This document shows, one piece after another, positions 14,102 through 25,776 of a stretch of 64,000 nt of DNA. The translations under genes and the position numbers were made by a program. The DNA is from Astrocystis sublimbata (lineage: Eukaryota > Ascomycota > Sordariomycetes > Xylariales > Xylariaceae). The stretch lies in assembly GCA_022453515.1 (NCBI GenBank), contig JAJNNY010000036.1, forward strand, positions 306,825 to 370,824. The letters are read 5' to 3'. The notes below the pieces were generated by a model. It did not search any database. It saw nothing but the letters and a program-made list of their open reading frames with translations, and was not told the DNA's origin. Position 1 is the first letter of the stretch, and every line of letters begins with the position of its first letter.

Positions 14102-15328
14102 ATGGAGAGCACCAAAGCCTCTGGAGTGTGTGTCATATGCGACAAGCCGAGTTCCCTCCGCTGTAGCAGATGCCAGAATGCTGCGTATTGCTCGAAACAA
14201 TGCCAACAGGGTGATTACTCAGTCCACAAGCTTCTCTGTGCGGCCTTTCGTGACTTTGCTACCAAAGAACGACCGAGTCCCGAACATATTCGAGCTATCT
14301 TGTTTCCGGTGGACAAGAAGAGGCCTCAACTGATCTGGCTTCATTGCAACTGGCGAGAAGAGGATGATTCAGAAGAAAGATGGCAATTGCCAGATGCCAA
14401 GCCTTTTCTGAATGGTAGTCGTGAGCATCATATCCCAATCAATAACAACGATGTTTTCGCAGGAGCTATGTTGAACACAGTTTGTGTCGTGATACGAGAC
14501 ACCTTCCTTTCTGATGGATCGCCACCCAACAGCAGTATCAATGCAATCACTGCTGCCATACCTGGGCGTCATCATGATTGGCGTGGCCCTATCTTAGCCT
14601 ACGCCAAAGATGGACCTCAGATGTATCCACCCAAGTGCAAGGACATTGACATGGTGGATTTTCGACATATCACAGATTTCTTTGTCTCCTACAACTCTGA
14701 CCGTATGTCATGTGTCACCAAAGGCTTTTCTCGAGATTCGAGTATCCAGGGCGTAAGAATCAACTGCCAGGGTGATCGACAATTGCTGAACAAGCCACTG
14801 TTTGAGGAGGTCAAGCTTCCGGACTTTCACCACATCTTTGACAAGGACGAACACGACACTTCAGATATTGCAGAGCGCGTTGGTATCCCGATTCTCACGA
14901 AACGGTGCTTCCCTCATCCGCTTTGGGCGACTACGCAAGCTACGGGAATGTACATTAACCAAGAGGCCACATTCTTGCACATGTGCTGCGACCCAAACGT
15001 TAAGTTTGACTTGTCTCGTGGGATCCTGGGTTGGGGCTTTGCCTCTCGGGATTGGCAGGGAGGTGTGGGGAGCGTTATGGTTGTGCGTAAGGATAAGAAG
15101 CCTCTTTGGAAGTGGCATGTGGAAGCATTATGTCGATACAGTCGCAACGAGGCCAGAGAGTGGTTAGCACATTCATTGGGTGACTATGCACCCGCTGAAC
15201 CCATGTCAAAGGATCAGGTGCTGTCCAAGATTTCCCGAACGACTTTCGCCGCTAGCTGGTCCAAAATGTGCAACGAGAAGCACGAGAAAGGGGAACATTC
15301 TGACGCCCCGTCGCCTTACGAGGTTTAG
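14102..15328 (+). CDS. MYND-type zinc finger protein
   Basis: A single exon of 408 residues from the ATG at 14102. The first 46 residues form a complete MYND zinc finger with ligands C10, C13, C21, C24, C30, C34, H42 and C46 (CVICDKPSSLRCSRC then YCSKQCQ and HKLLC). MYND fingers usually mediate protein-protein contact. The remaining about 360 residues match no SET or other catalytic domain that I can see; fungal proteins with an N-terminal MYND and an unassigned large C-terminal region are common. The C-terminal part is rich in Trp, His and Cys. No intron is needed to keep the frame. Confidence 0.85.
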   Translation: MESTKASGVCVICDKPSSLRCSRCQNAAYCSKQCQQGDYSVHKLLCAAFRDFATKERPSPEHIRAILFPVDKKRPQLIWLHCNWREEDDSEERWQLPDAKPFLNGSREHHIPINNNDVFAGAMLNTVCVVIRDTFLSDGSPPNSSINAITAAIPGRHHDWRGPILAYAKDGPQMYPPKCKDIDMVDFRHITDFFVSYNSDRMSCVTKGFSRDSSIQGVRINCQGDRQLLNKPLFEEVKLPDFHHIFDKDEHDTSDIAERVGIPILTKRCFPHPLWATTQATGMYINQEATFLHMCCDPNVKFDLSRGILGWGFASRDWQGGVGSVMVVRKDKKPLWKWHVEALCRYSRNEAREWLAHSLGDYAPAEPMSKDQVLSKISRTTFAASWSKMCNEKHEKGEHSDAPSPYEV

Positions 15329-15727
15329 ATGGAACTTCTGAGTTGGATGTTGGACATCTAGGGTTCATACTCGACCTAGACAGACGTTGTCTTAGTCCGC
15401 TTTCACAGCTCTTGATGCTTCGAGAATGGCTACATCATACCAGCTATCTCTGTGAATACTGGCAGATTCTAGGGGGTCTAGGGGGGCACAGGGATATAAA
15501 TGGTCCGAGTGAGGAGTTTGGTTGGCAGTAATGGTCGTTCACTTGCGCCTGTAAATTCGGTTTGAGTCCTCCAAAAGTAGTCGATTGACGTACGACATGA
15601 GACAGATCACAAATCGAGTTACACACAAGCAAAATTCTAGTGGCTCTTGTACTGCACCTTGTGATTCATTGTTTGGATAGCTGCGCATTTCATCACGAGT
15701 CCAGCATTTGACTGTCCGAACTAATAC
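15329..15727. other. Intergenic stretch between convergent genes
   Basis: 3' flanks of the MYND gene and the aldo/keto reductase. Nothing else is seen. Confidence 0.4.
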
Positions 15728-16874
15728 TCACTGACCCAGAGGAACGGTGTCCGCAAAGGGGTTAAACATGCCAGCTCGGTCTCCGCTAACCCCAGCCTCC
15801 GAGACCAACTTTCTCAGCTGCTTCTCCTCCTCGTCCGCAAGAACGACCTCCGCTGCAGAAAAGTTCTCTTCCAAGTATCCCGTCTTCTTCGTACCCGGGA
15901 TGACAAAGATGTTGTCTCCCTGCGCAAGCAACCAAGCCAGTACGAGCTGACCTCCCGTGCAACCCTTGTGTTTTGCGATCTCGGCGAACTGATCGACCAG
16001 CTTCAGGTTCTTCTGGAAGTTCTCGCCCTGGAAACGGGGAAACATAGATCTGGAATCGCCGGGTTCGAAGTCGGCGGCGGAACGGTACCGCCCGGTCATT
16101 ATACCCCGACCGAGAGGCGAGTACGCAAATACGGCGGTGCCTAATTCCTTGCACGTGTCTAGTATGTGCGTGCCAGATGGGCCTTCGATATCAAGTGTCC
16201 AGGGGTTGTACTCGACTTGCACGGCATGGATCGGATGAACGGCGTGAGCGCGGCGGAGCGTGGCGGATGAAACCTCCGATAAGCCGATGTACTTGATCTT
16301 CCCTTCACTGTGACTGCATCAGCATCGAGCAGGATACCGATTCAAACAATTCAAACTTTCCACTTACTTTACAAGTTCCTTCATGGCTTGCATGGTCTTC
16401 TCAATCGGTACCTCGGGATTCGCCCGATGCATATAATACAGGTCGATCTGATCTACCCCGAGCCGCTTCAGACTGCTCTCGGCGCACTGTCGACAATACT
16501 CCGGAGACGAGTCAACTATGAGGCCATTCCCATCGGGCTTGAGGGCAAACTTGGTCGCCAGGAAGATGCCCGAGCGGCGCTCCGGGTGAAGTTTGAGCCA
16601 TTTGCCAATGGTCTCTTCGCTGTCGCCGTACACGTCGGCTGTGTCCCAGTTTGTGCAGCCAAGTTCCCATGCTCGGTCGAGGAGCTTGAAGCGTTCTTCA
16701 TCGGGACTGGCACGGGAAAAGTTAGTCAACTTATGAGTACGTCATTTTCAAGCACCGCGCTTACTCGGCGGCACCGTAGCCGACGCTGAATCCCATGAGG
16801 CCGAACCCCGCGGCGGGAATGCTGGGCCCGTCCCGGCCAAGTCGGCGGGTGAGAGTTGATTTCGCCTGTGCCAT
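15728..16874 (-). CDS. Aldo/keto reductase
   Basis: Minus-strand exons 16874-16765, 16706-16368 and 16307-15728 encode 342 residues, the usual length. The (beta/alpha)8 family signatures are present: the N-terminal [16 protein letters not shown] strand, the catalytic Asp and Tyr in DTADVYG, Lys in ATKFALK, His in YYMHRANP, the [20 protein letters not shown] strand and the C-terminal VIPGTKK phosphate-binding loop for NADPH. The pattern resembles the YakC/pyridoxal-reductase-like AKR branch of fungi. It should reduce aldehydes or ketones with NADPH in the cytosol; the substrate cannot be deduced. Both introns are short (58 and 60 bp). Confidence 0.93.
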
Positions 16875-18145
16875 GCTTGATTTCAGGTATTAACGTACGC
16901 GACTTATAGCAAGAAAGTGATTGTAATGTCTTGTTCCTAAGTAAGTACTAACAAGGGTTTGTGATACAATGCTGGACAAGCTTCCGGCGGTCAGCTTTTC
17001 AGTCTTATATACTCACGTCCCGTACGTTCCGAGACACTCCCCATCATTCTGCCAAAACACTAGACTGCCTCGCACTCGCTTCCTCCGGTGCTCTCTCGTG
17101 GATGGGGCGTTAGTCCTTAAGCCCGTCCCGGTAAAAGTGGGAAAGTCGGGCTGAAAATCCTACCGTCAGCCCCTGGTGGCCCGTAAGGGACGTGCATGTC
17201 TGGCGCCGTAGGCGTCTTGGCGCGGTAAGGAAATACTGTAATTAAGCGTTTGCAACGTCATTGTCTAGCATTCTTTGCGGGTTGCGCATTTCTATAGTGC
17301 CTTTAAAGAGCTGTAATTGATAATCTTCGAAACACATGAGTCTTTGGATTATTAATAATTGCGTGAAAAGAGGTTGGTGATCTACGCAACTCTACCCCAA
17401 CTTATTTACATGCAAAGTAGCGGTCCTTGATGTATTTACTTAAGTCTTGCGCAGGACGCCAGAGGAGCCCCGCTAAGGATCCTACAGCGCTCGCTTTACT
17501 TAAGACTGTTGGAGTGCCATTGTCAGTGTCAACTCAACACCAACCTACTACTCGAGCATACCAATCCCCATCAATAACAGCTGTCGTCGTGTACCTGCGC
17601 ATCTGGAACAACTATAACTTTAGGCAATCTTTTTTCGCAATAGTGCTAGCTGATTTGCTAGAGTGAAGCGTCTAGCCCATAGTCATACCGGTCGCAAGTC
17701 ATGGAGGTGTCAGCCAGGACAAGATCGAAAGGGGAGTAACCTTAATCCAAATTCATTGTCAATGACAAGACAGCAAATAAGCTGTCTAAGTTTTGCACGC
17801 TTTACATGCCATACGGCCTAATGTATTTAGGCCCAGCAAACTGAATCACCAAAATTGACAATTAGATTGGAAAAATAGTGCAATGTCTATCCCAATTCGT
17901 CGATCGCACAGACGCTGATTGGTCGAACCATACAAGCGCGATGCGATTGCCCTCTATCATCGACGTCATGGTGTTTGACAGACATCTTACGTCAGAGCCT
18001 GGGATGAACATATTCTATTGTTTGAGTCCTGTAATGTTACTGGTTTCATTTCAGTCAATAACTTCAATCAACGAACATCGCGAAATATTGCGTACAAAAC
18101 CAGAACCATAACCAGAACCTAAACTTTGTTGCGACTTTGCCAAAG
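16875..18145. other. Intergenic stretch of about 1.3 kb
   Basis: Upstream DNA shared by the minus-strand aldo/keto reductase and the plus-strand unknown gene at 18146. No coding frame or repeat family is seen. Confidence 0.4.
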
Positions 18146-18688
18146 ATGGATCCCTCCGGCGCACCACAACCTCCCGTCAACACAGTCTACAAGACAGAAG
18201 GCAACGCCGCAACATCGAACCCGGTCGAAGAGCGCGCAAGCCACCAGGCCTCTCAAGGCCGCAACGTCGCTCACCGCATACCCGACACCCAGTCCACAGG
18301 CTTCCAGGATGCCACCGCCTCGAGCTTAGGACGGGGCACGCGCGGCGAGCTCGCTGGAGAAGAGCAGCTCGGTCGGACCGCGGAAACAGCTGGGCGTCAC
18401 AATGAGCTGGACGGACAGCAGATGAGAGCACCCGGAGAGGGAGAGGTAGCTTCTGCCGTCGAGCAGAAGCCCGGTGCGAGCGGCGAGCAGCCGGATCTGG
18501 CTAGCGACCTTGACCGGTACGTGCACAGTTTCTCGGTTCGTTGAGCGCGTATTGTGGTCTGTGTTGACTGACTTATTTGATGGTGTAGGAAGAAGCAAGA
18601 GCAAGCAGAGGCGAGAGAGGCTACACAGGAAGACAGACGCCACGGCAATATCTCGGACGGCGGTGCTGGTGGCGGGGTAATCACTTAG
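18146..18688 (+). CDS. Small hydrophilic fungal protein of unknown function
   Basis: Exons 18146-18516 and 18589-18688 join in frame (CCG|GTACGT donor, GTGTAG acceptor) to give 156 residues. The protein is very polar: Gln, Glu, Gly, Ala, Ser and Arg dominate and there is no hydrophobic core, signal or membrane segment, so it is probably disordered. The sequence begins MDPSGAPQPPVNTVYKTEGN and ends Gly-rich (DGGAGGGVIT). The composition recalls LEA-like stress proteins, but no LEA repeat is visible and no function is claimed. The start at 18146 is the first ATG; the frame upstream has only a TTG. Confidence 0.7.
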
Positions 18689-19152
18689 ATTGACATAGTC
18701 GTCTAAGCTCTGAATCAAAACAACACGAATGCGATGATTTATTTTTATACAATGTTGTTTGCCACGTCTTACCATGTTTACCTCGCAATCATGACCGTTG
18801 AAGATTATAGCTTCACGCGTAATCGTCCAGTGTCCATGAGCGTGTACGATGTTCTACTGATTTCGGCAGACACATTTGACAGCAACACTGCTGATCTATG
18901 TTAAACTAACAGTGCAGTCCAGCTATCATGTACCCCTCACAGAAAAATAAATGCCGTGCCTGAGCCAGACTGCAAGGGTCGATTATCCGGGTAAGCTCAT
19001 TGTTGCGGGGTCGATTGTGACGGCGATCGACTTCACGCCGCTCTCATTGCACCTGAGGTTGCAGCATTCTTCCGAGCTTCGTAATCTGAAGATATATGTC
19101 ACAAGAATCAGTGATAATCAGCGACCAAAGCAAAGGATCATTTACAGACACA
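18689..19152. other. Intergenic stretch
   Basis: Holds the 3' flank of the unknown gene and the ALDH upstream region. An in-frame ATG at 19096 could add 19 residues to the ALDH. Confidence 0.4.
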
Positions 19153-20720
19153 ATGTCAAAAAGAGACATAAGCGAACCGCAGGAGCTGTTCATTGACGAT
19201 GCTTACACACCAAGTTCCGATGGCGGCACATTCCCCGTGTACAACCCAATGACGGGAGCGAAACTCTACGACTGCGCATCTGCCACTACGTCCGATTACG
19301 AGCGCGCGATCCAGTCCGCCTCAGTCGCGTTCAAGACATGGTCGCGCATGGGCCCATCCGCGAAGCGCCTCATCTTCCTCCGCGCGGCGGACATTCTCGA
19401 GAAGTACATGGAGACGGAAGCGCCAGAGCTCATGTCGGCTGAAGTATCGGGGACGCGACATTGGACCAAAGTCAACGCCATGTCCAGCGTGGGCACCCTG
19501 CGCGAGACGGCGAGTCTGGCGCCGCATATCAAAGGAGAGATGATCCCAGTAGACGCGCCGGGCACGACGGTTTTAATCGAACGACAACCACTTGGTGTTG
19601 TATTCGCCATCAGCCCCTGGAATGCCCCGGTTTGTAGATGCTTTTGTTTTAGGTTGTGTTAAATACACAGAACCGTGCTTGCATTACTGACACATCAGGT
19701 GCCCAGGCAACCCTGACAGTCCGCGCTATCGCTACGCCGCTGATGTGCGGCAATACTGTCATCATGAAGCCGTCGGAGTACTCGCCCAAGAGCCAGGAGC
19801 TCGTCATCCGTGCGATGATGGAAGCCGGTCTACCAAAGGGCTGTCTGCACTTCCTCCCCGTGTCCACGGAGGGCACGCCCGCCGTGACCGAGTTCGCCGT
19901 GAAGCACAAACTCATCCGCCACGTCAACTTCACAGGAAGCGATCGCGTGGGACGCATCATCGCAGGCCACGCGGCGACATGTCTGAAGCGCTGCGTGTTC
20001 GAGCTCGGAGGCAAAGCGCCCGTTATCATCCTCGAAGACGCGAATCTCGACGACGCCGTCGAGGCGGTGGTATTCGGATCGTTCGCCAACGCGGGCCAGG
20101 TCTGCATGTCGACGGAGCGCGTGCTGCTCCATGAATCGATCGCCGAGCCTTTCAAGAAAGCCCTGCTTGCCAGACTGCAGAGCGTCAAGGTCGGAAACCA
20201 CGAGGAAGACCCGCATGTCGGGATCTCAGGTCTGTTCACGCCGGCGTCGACGAAGCGTGTGCAGGGTCTTCTGAACGATGCAGTGGCATCCGGTGCAAAG
20301 TTATTATGTGGTGATGTGTCGGCCTCTGGGCCGAAGCTGACAATCATGGCACCCCATGTTGTCGACGGCGTCACGCCCAGCATGGAGATCTTCCAGCGCG
20401 AGAGTTTTGGGCCCCTTGTATGTCTGACATCGTTCACGACTGATGACGAGGCGATTGAACTTGCGAATGATAGCGACTATAGTCTGAGCGCCGCGGTGTT
20501 TTCAAAGGATATAATGCGGGCTCTGGATGTAGCGCGCCAGGTACGGGCGGGTAGTTGTCATATTAATAACCCGTCGCTGTACATTGCGTCTGGTACGCCG
20601 AATGGAGGTGTTGGAGGAAGTTCCGGCTATGGTCGGTTCGGCGGTATGGCAGGTGTTCAGGAGTTTACTGAGCCTAAGATCATGAGTTTGGGGAGGTCAG
20701 GGGTTAAATACGGGGTGTAA
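19153..20720 (+). CDS. NAD(P)-dependent aldehyde dehydrogenase, salicylaldehyde/vanillin dehydrogenase-like
   Basis: Exons 19153-19629 and 19707-20720 give 496 residues, the family norm. The join restores the conserved SPWNAP|ATLTVRAI strand; the acceptor after GCCCAG is preferred because the earlier CATCAG acceptor leads to a stop. Key motifs are GNTVIMKPSE (cofactor binding), NFTGS, ELGGKAP with the general-base Glu (about 257), and GQVCMSTERV with the catalytic Cys (about 291). The ESFGPLV motif is also present. The pattern is closest to ALDHs that oxidise aromatic aldehydes. An alternative in-frame ATG at 19096 would add 19 residues of no clear type. It starts the accessory metabolic stretch that runs to 34 kb. 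Confidence 0.93.
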
Positions 20721-20897
20721 GTACTCTCGCTGAGGTAGTAGTGAGAATATTCTGCAGAAGGTCTCGGAATCACAACGACAAAGTTGATCTCTATATTCCT
20801 TGGCGCAATATCACATCAATGCTGATATTGTGCTATACTGAGTTTTGGACTTACCAAAGAGCTAGCCCATCAAATTCATAGTAAGACTAACTAGGGA

Positions 20898-22784
20898 TTA
20901 TACAGATAGTGTATAGTTCAAAGAGTTTCCGGGCCCTCTAGGGTAAAAGTCGAATGTGAAGGTTGTCGCAACACGAGCTGCGATAACCGCATCAACCGTC
21001 GCAGCAGTCAAAATCACGCTGCCACCATCCCAATTCCACTGTCCAGAGTACGTGCCGTAAGCCGCCTGAAGAGGACCAAGATACTGCGTCCAATCGTCAA
21101 ACAGGTAAACGCCATCTTCGCGCAGCATCTTGACCGCTGCAGGCTGATTCACACCGGCCCAGGTAATTGGGATGCGCAAGTCAGCACCCGCAACCGCCTT
21201 GGAGGATGTTGATCCGAGCTTTGGGAGATCCCATTGCACGAGATCTACGGCAGCTGTAGCACCGGCTGAGAACGTCAGGACCAGACTACCTTTCTGCCCT
21301 GGAGCCCCTGATTGCGTGAAGTACGTAGACAAGAACGACGACTTGAACCTGATATCGCCCCCTGACACAGTATAGTCGGTCGACGGGTCTAGCACCGTCC
21401 CATCCTCGGTGGCAATTGATTTCAACGTATTCCCGTTCAAGGAGATCGAGATCTTTTGATCTCTAACCTCATCGCCGACCTTGTGAAACACAGACGCGGA
21501 GCTCGATTGCTCAGTTGCGAGAGGGTCAGTCGTGTAGCCTGCAAGACTGTTGCTGACGCCTTCGGCAGCATTGAACAAGATCTCTAGAGACTGGGGGTCC
21601 TTCCACTTCTTGGTGTTGCGGTCAAAGTGGTCGATGCCGTTGTCCCACACTATGACTGCTGTGTCCAGCTCCTTGGCTTTGCGAACTACGATGTCCATGT
21701 ACTTCCGCCTGGCAGCTGGTTCTGTGTTTATTGGACTCGCGTCGAATTCTCCGAGCACGAGCGGCACGTCGGTAAAGTTGGCGCGGATGTTCTCGAGATC
21801 GCTCTCAACTGCCGCTATGTCTTCGTCTGATAGCGTGGTCTTGCCCCTATTCAAAAAGTCAGTGCTGGCTTCGCCTTTTTCGGATTTTTGGGTAGCTCAC
21901 CATGCGCTGAAAATGAAATCATAAGGCGAGTAGTAGTGATACTGCAAAGCCCAGGGGTTGTCGTAGCCAGTAGGCGCCTCGAACCATTGCGAAGTCTTGA
22001 TACTATCCATACTAGGCCCCACGAGCGTAACGACTCGTTGAGTGTTGAAGCCCCCTGAGTCCTTGAGTGCCTGGAGGAATATCCCGTTGAGCTTATTCAG
22101 CTCCGCTGCTTGTTCTTCGGTGTTGACAGGCGGCTCATTGATCGGCTCAAATGCGACGCTGGACGACTTGCAGCCCAGCTTCTCGCCGATCTGAAGCCAG
22201 GTCTGATACATCCGCTCCTCGATCTGGGTGAGGTTGGCGCCGGCGACAGACACATCGGCCCATTGCCATGAATCTGTTCACTGTAAGTATTGAGTTGTAC
22301 TCAAGCTGCGGGCTGTGGTTTCGAGCCCTACCGTGATGGACGTTTGTCAAGACATATAACCCTGCGTCAACGGCCATGTCAACCACGTCTGACACGCGCT
22401 GCAGCCATTTGGCGTCTATTTCCCACTCAGGCGATGCCCCGGCAAAATGATCGGCATATGTGACTGCAACAAGTATTAGTATTATCAGCATCTCCTAGAG
22501 TCCCTGGTAGTTTGCGGCATACCAGGTATTCGCACGCTCTTGAAACCTGCAGCTTTGATGTCTTTGAACGTCGCAGCTTTCACTGGGGCGTTGTTCCATG
22601 AGCCCTCATCCGGTACGGCATCTAGAGTGTTTCCCAGATTCCAACCCGGGTTGATGGCCGCGACATACTCTGATGCTGATATTGGTTCGAAGTTCCCTTC
22701 GCATGTTGTTGCTGCTGATGCCGCACGCAGCCCGAAGGCATACGCAATGGCAACAGCGCCAAGAGGCTTCGATATCTTGGCCAT
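20898..22784 (-). CDS. Secreted GH5 endo-beta-glucanase with CBM_X2-like module
   Basis: Minus-strand exons 22784-22523, 22463-22332, 22273-21901 and 21846-20898 encode 571 residues. A signal peptide (about 1-25, ending AASA) is followed by a GH5 catalytic domain with the WNLGNTLDA start, NVHHDSWQW, the acid/base Glu in EPINEP (about 176), HYYSPYDF, and the nucleophile Glu in LGEFDAS (about 284). After VWDNGIDHFDR comes a region at about 380-460 (ISISLNGNTLKSI, DPSTDYTVSGGDI) that resembles the CBM_X2 Ig-like module, then another beta-rich tail. It should cleave beta-1,4-glucan outside the cell. CBM_X2 modules are best known from bacterial cellulases, so the architecture is notable. All four exons join in frame. 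Confidence 0.9.
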
Positions 22785-23539
22785 TTCGAATTGTCTAGAT
22801 CCGAGTCTCGATCAGCTATAATACAACATCAGAAAATTCATTGATGTTCATATTGAGGGCAGCTGGGGCAATTTATTCAAAGAGTCAGGACAATATGACA
22901 TTCAAGCTGACCACTACCATTAACACAATCTGATATGGAAATACAAGGACATGGATTTGCTTCGTGGAAAATTTGGGGGTTTCGCCAATGACGACGCTGG
23001 GGAAGCTCTGATTTGAGGATCATTGTGGAGTGTATAATGAATTCGCTAACTTGTTATAGCCATGCAAAGATTCCCAAAACGTCTCTTGCTCCGATTTGGC
23101 CGTTGCCCCCGGAATATCTCGATGACATAGGTAACGATTAATCCGCTCAGTAATTAGCCTGTTTCCAGCGGACAAACTGTCCTGCCTTGCGCATTACAGT
23201 ATCCTTACTTGCGCCGAAGGAGATCATCGTGGAACTAGGTAGTCTGAGAATAACACGTCAACTTTAAAAAAAAAAATGAAAGGAAGCGGACTTGACTCTG
23301 AGTTTTAAAGGGGCGGATCAAGGAAGCAATCCAGGCAGCGCAGAATATCTCCTTCATAGCCGATCACGTCTCATATTCGGGAGTTCTGAGTTCCTCGATG
23401 ACGCGCAGTAAATTTATTGTAGAGCTAAAAGTGCATTCTAGTTATAGGTCAATCGAGATTATCACCAAGATTGGTGCGTAGACTCAGTTGGGTATCCGAA
23501 TTCTTACTAACCATGAGTTGTCCCTTTATTTGAGCTTCA
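22785..23539. other. Intergenic stretch upstream of the GH5 gene
   Basis: Promoter side of the glucanase and 3' flank of the DyP peroxidase gene. There is an A-run near 23267-23276. No coding frame is supported. Confidence 0.4.
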
Positions 23540-24595
23540 TCAATCATCATCACCAATCGCGGTCAACACGTCCAGTGACGGGACAAAGAATGTGCTCCCA
23601 GTGACGGGTGTAGAGAAGTCCAAAATGCGGTCATGCAAGCCTGGTGGATGCCCGACAAACATACGCTCCATCATCTTTTCTACAACCCAGAGACGTCGCG
23701 AATAGGCTATAAAATAGGTACCGAATTCGCCGGAGCTTGGAGAACCAAATGGCATGTTGTCCCGGAGAATGTCGTGTTCGCTTCCCGAGGGATCTTCAAT
23801 GGTGGCGAGAGTTTTGTGCGCCTGTTGGTGTCCGTCATCGGCATCCTCAAGCTCAACATTGTCGAGTTTGCTCCGCCCGATAATCGCCTCTTGCTGCTCC
23901 GTCGTCAAGGCTTCCCAGGCCTCAATATCATGCAGATATTTCTGAATGACGACATAACTTCCGCCGGTGGCCGACGCATCACTAGCGTCATGGGACTGGG
24001 GAATTATCGCAGCGTCCGAGATGGCTGCAGTGCCAACTGGATTCGCAGTTCCATCCACGAAGCCTAGAAGATCTCGAGCGTCGAAGTAGCGGAAACCCTC
24101 GGTGTGGTCCTCGAGGCGTACATCGTCCCTCAATTTCTCCATCAATTGTCTCTCTAGCTCGAAGCACAAGTCCCGTCTCTCGGATCGGATGTGAAATAGT
24201 ATGTCACCCGGAGTTGAAACAGCTGTCTGTTTCGCTCCGCGGACCTCTGGGAAGGGATGAAGCTCAGCCGGTCGCGGAAGTTTCGTCAATCGATCCCATA
24301 TCTGACTGCCAATACCCACTACGCATGTGAGATTGGCATTCACGTCGCGAATGGATATGTTTTTGGCGATGTCAGGGACGCTAGATACCACTTGCCGAAC
24401 ACCTCGAAATGAGCGGTCGTTGGGCAGTACTGAGAGGACCAAGAAGGTTGCAGAGCTTGTGAGGCCCGCATCTACAGGCTGGCACCGGCTCATTGGGGCT
24501 GTAGTTCGGTGCCCGATAGGAGTGGGTATTCTGGCATTTATAAACGCAGGTCTTCTCAGTGTCGCCCTAGTAGTCTTCGGAAACATGCTGCTCAT
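23540..24595 (-). CDS. DyP-type (dye-decolorizing) heme peroxidase, short bacterial-like form
   Basis: A single minus-strand exon of 351 residues. The DyP fold signature is clear: GFVDGTANP with the distal catalytic Asp (the GxxDG motif), GGSYVVIQKYLHD, and the proximal heme-ligand His in SEHDILRDNMPFG followed by GTYFIAYSRR. The length matches the short YfeX-like class rather than the long, secreted basidiomycete DyPs, and there is no signal peptide. The N-terminus (MSSMFPKTTRATLRRPAFIN) is Arg/Ser-rich without acids, which could serve as a mitochondrial presequence; this is inference. DyPs oxidise dyes and phenolics with hydrogen peroxide. The lack of introns among intron-bearing neighbours is compatible with acquisition by transfer but does not prove it. 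Confidence 0.93.
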   Translation of the reverse strand: MSSMFPKTTRATLRRPAFINARIPTPIGHRTTAPMSRCQPVDAGLTSSATFLVLSVLPNDRSFRGVRQVVSSVPDIAKNISIRDVNANLTCVVGIGSQIWDRLTKLPRPAELHPFPEVRGAKQTAVSTPGDILFHIRSERRDLCFELERQLMEKLRDDVRLEDHTEGFRYFDARDLLGFVDGTANPVGTAAISDAAIIPQSHDASDASATGGSYVVIQKYLHDIEAWEALTTEQQEAIIGRSKLDNVELEDADDGHQQAHKTLATIEDPSGSEHDILRDNMPFGSPSSGEFGTYFIAYSRRLWVVEKMMERMFVGHPPGLHDRILDFSTPVTGSTFFVPSLDVLTAIGDDD

Positions 24596-25776
24596 CCTTG
24601 CGTGTTGTCGAATTCATTCGCATCTATCGTCATAAGCGCTATTGTGTGCGGAGGGCGCATGCAATCACTGTGGCCAAATTTCGGGGTGTGCGGTCAGCTT
24701 CGGAATGCAACTCTGCACTTTCGGAATGCCAATAACATCAAATCATATTGCTTTACGGCCGCATGTATGCCCTAGAACTCAGACATCAGTTGAACAAGCC
24801 TAGAGATTCTCGAATTTAGTGTTCCCTCATTGGTTCTTCATTTTCTGCCTTCTTGATAAGCTTTGATGCAACGTAAATAGTGCGTCATCAAGTATAGTTG
24901 TACCCCTTTTAGGTGATCTTGAGACTTCATCCGTCCATCAGCGACCACCTAAGCCAGCAGCATAGCTAGCTTGTGCCACAAGCTACTTATTCATTGCTTA
25001 CTTGATGAAAAAACTGCATTACAATAAATGAATACCGCCTCCCCGTCGGCAAGATGATCTCATTGTAACGAGGGACTACCCGACGGCATCAGAACCTTTT
25101 TCTTGACGGTTGGAGTGGTCTCTGGATATTTAGAATAATAAAAAGGCAAAGTCTGGCCCAGTATAAGAAAGTTCTGGGGTCGGATAAATCGTATACGAAC
25201 ACCACGATGCCATTTCATTCAAAACCATCATGTCGCAGCCAAGAATGTGTCCACTTGATGTGAGCCATTATCGTTATTTGAAAGAGTACACTTCAGGGAA
25301 CCCCGCTAATGGGGATGGCCTGGAAGCCAAGGTTGGGTGCGTGTTTTCAATGAGCCCGGTACAAGCTCCCCGCAATCCACAGGGCACATACACATGTAAT
25401 TATGTTCAAGTATATATAACGATACCTTCACTACTGTAGGAAGCATTTCAATAATCTCGGAGCTTCATATGATCAATGTCATTGCGAAAACCAGCTTTGC
25501 TAGAGCTTGAACGGTCTTTGGGCTCAATGAGGCTGGCTTTACAGGAGGCGGCCATGTTGCGTGAAGCATCATAGGTGGGGTTCAGAACACAGAAGTAGTG
25601 CACTGATTGATGAGTGAGATCGGAGGTATGCGTCAATAATAATACTAGTAGTTTCTGTGCTGCAGTGCTCTATCGCATTCTTCAAGGACATGTCTCGAGG
25701 TATTGATGACAGCTGCTGCGCTCTGCACTTGTAGTCTACTACTATTTAGACTCGATATAGGTTGTCCTCTTACTGA
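24596..25776. other. Intergenic stretch of about 1.2 kb
   Basis: A 69-codon plus-strand frame at 25230-25439 has a real ATG but no recognisable feature and is not supported. Otherwise nothing is seen. Confidence 0.4.

Noticed and set aside
25230..25439. 69-codon plus-strand frame with ATG
   Set aside because: Short, no signal or domain, and not clearly different from the many chance frames nearby.
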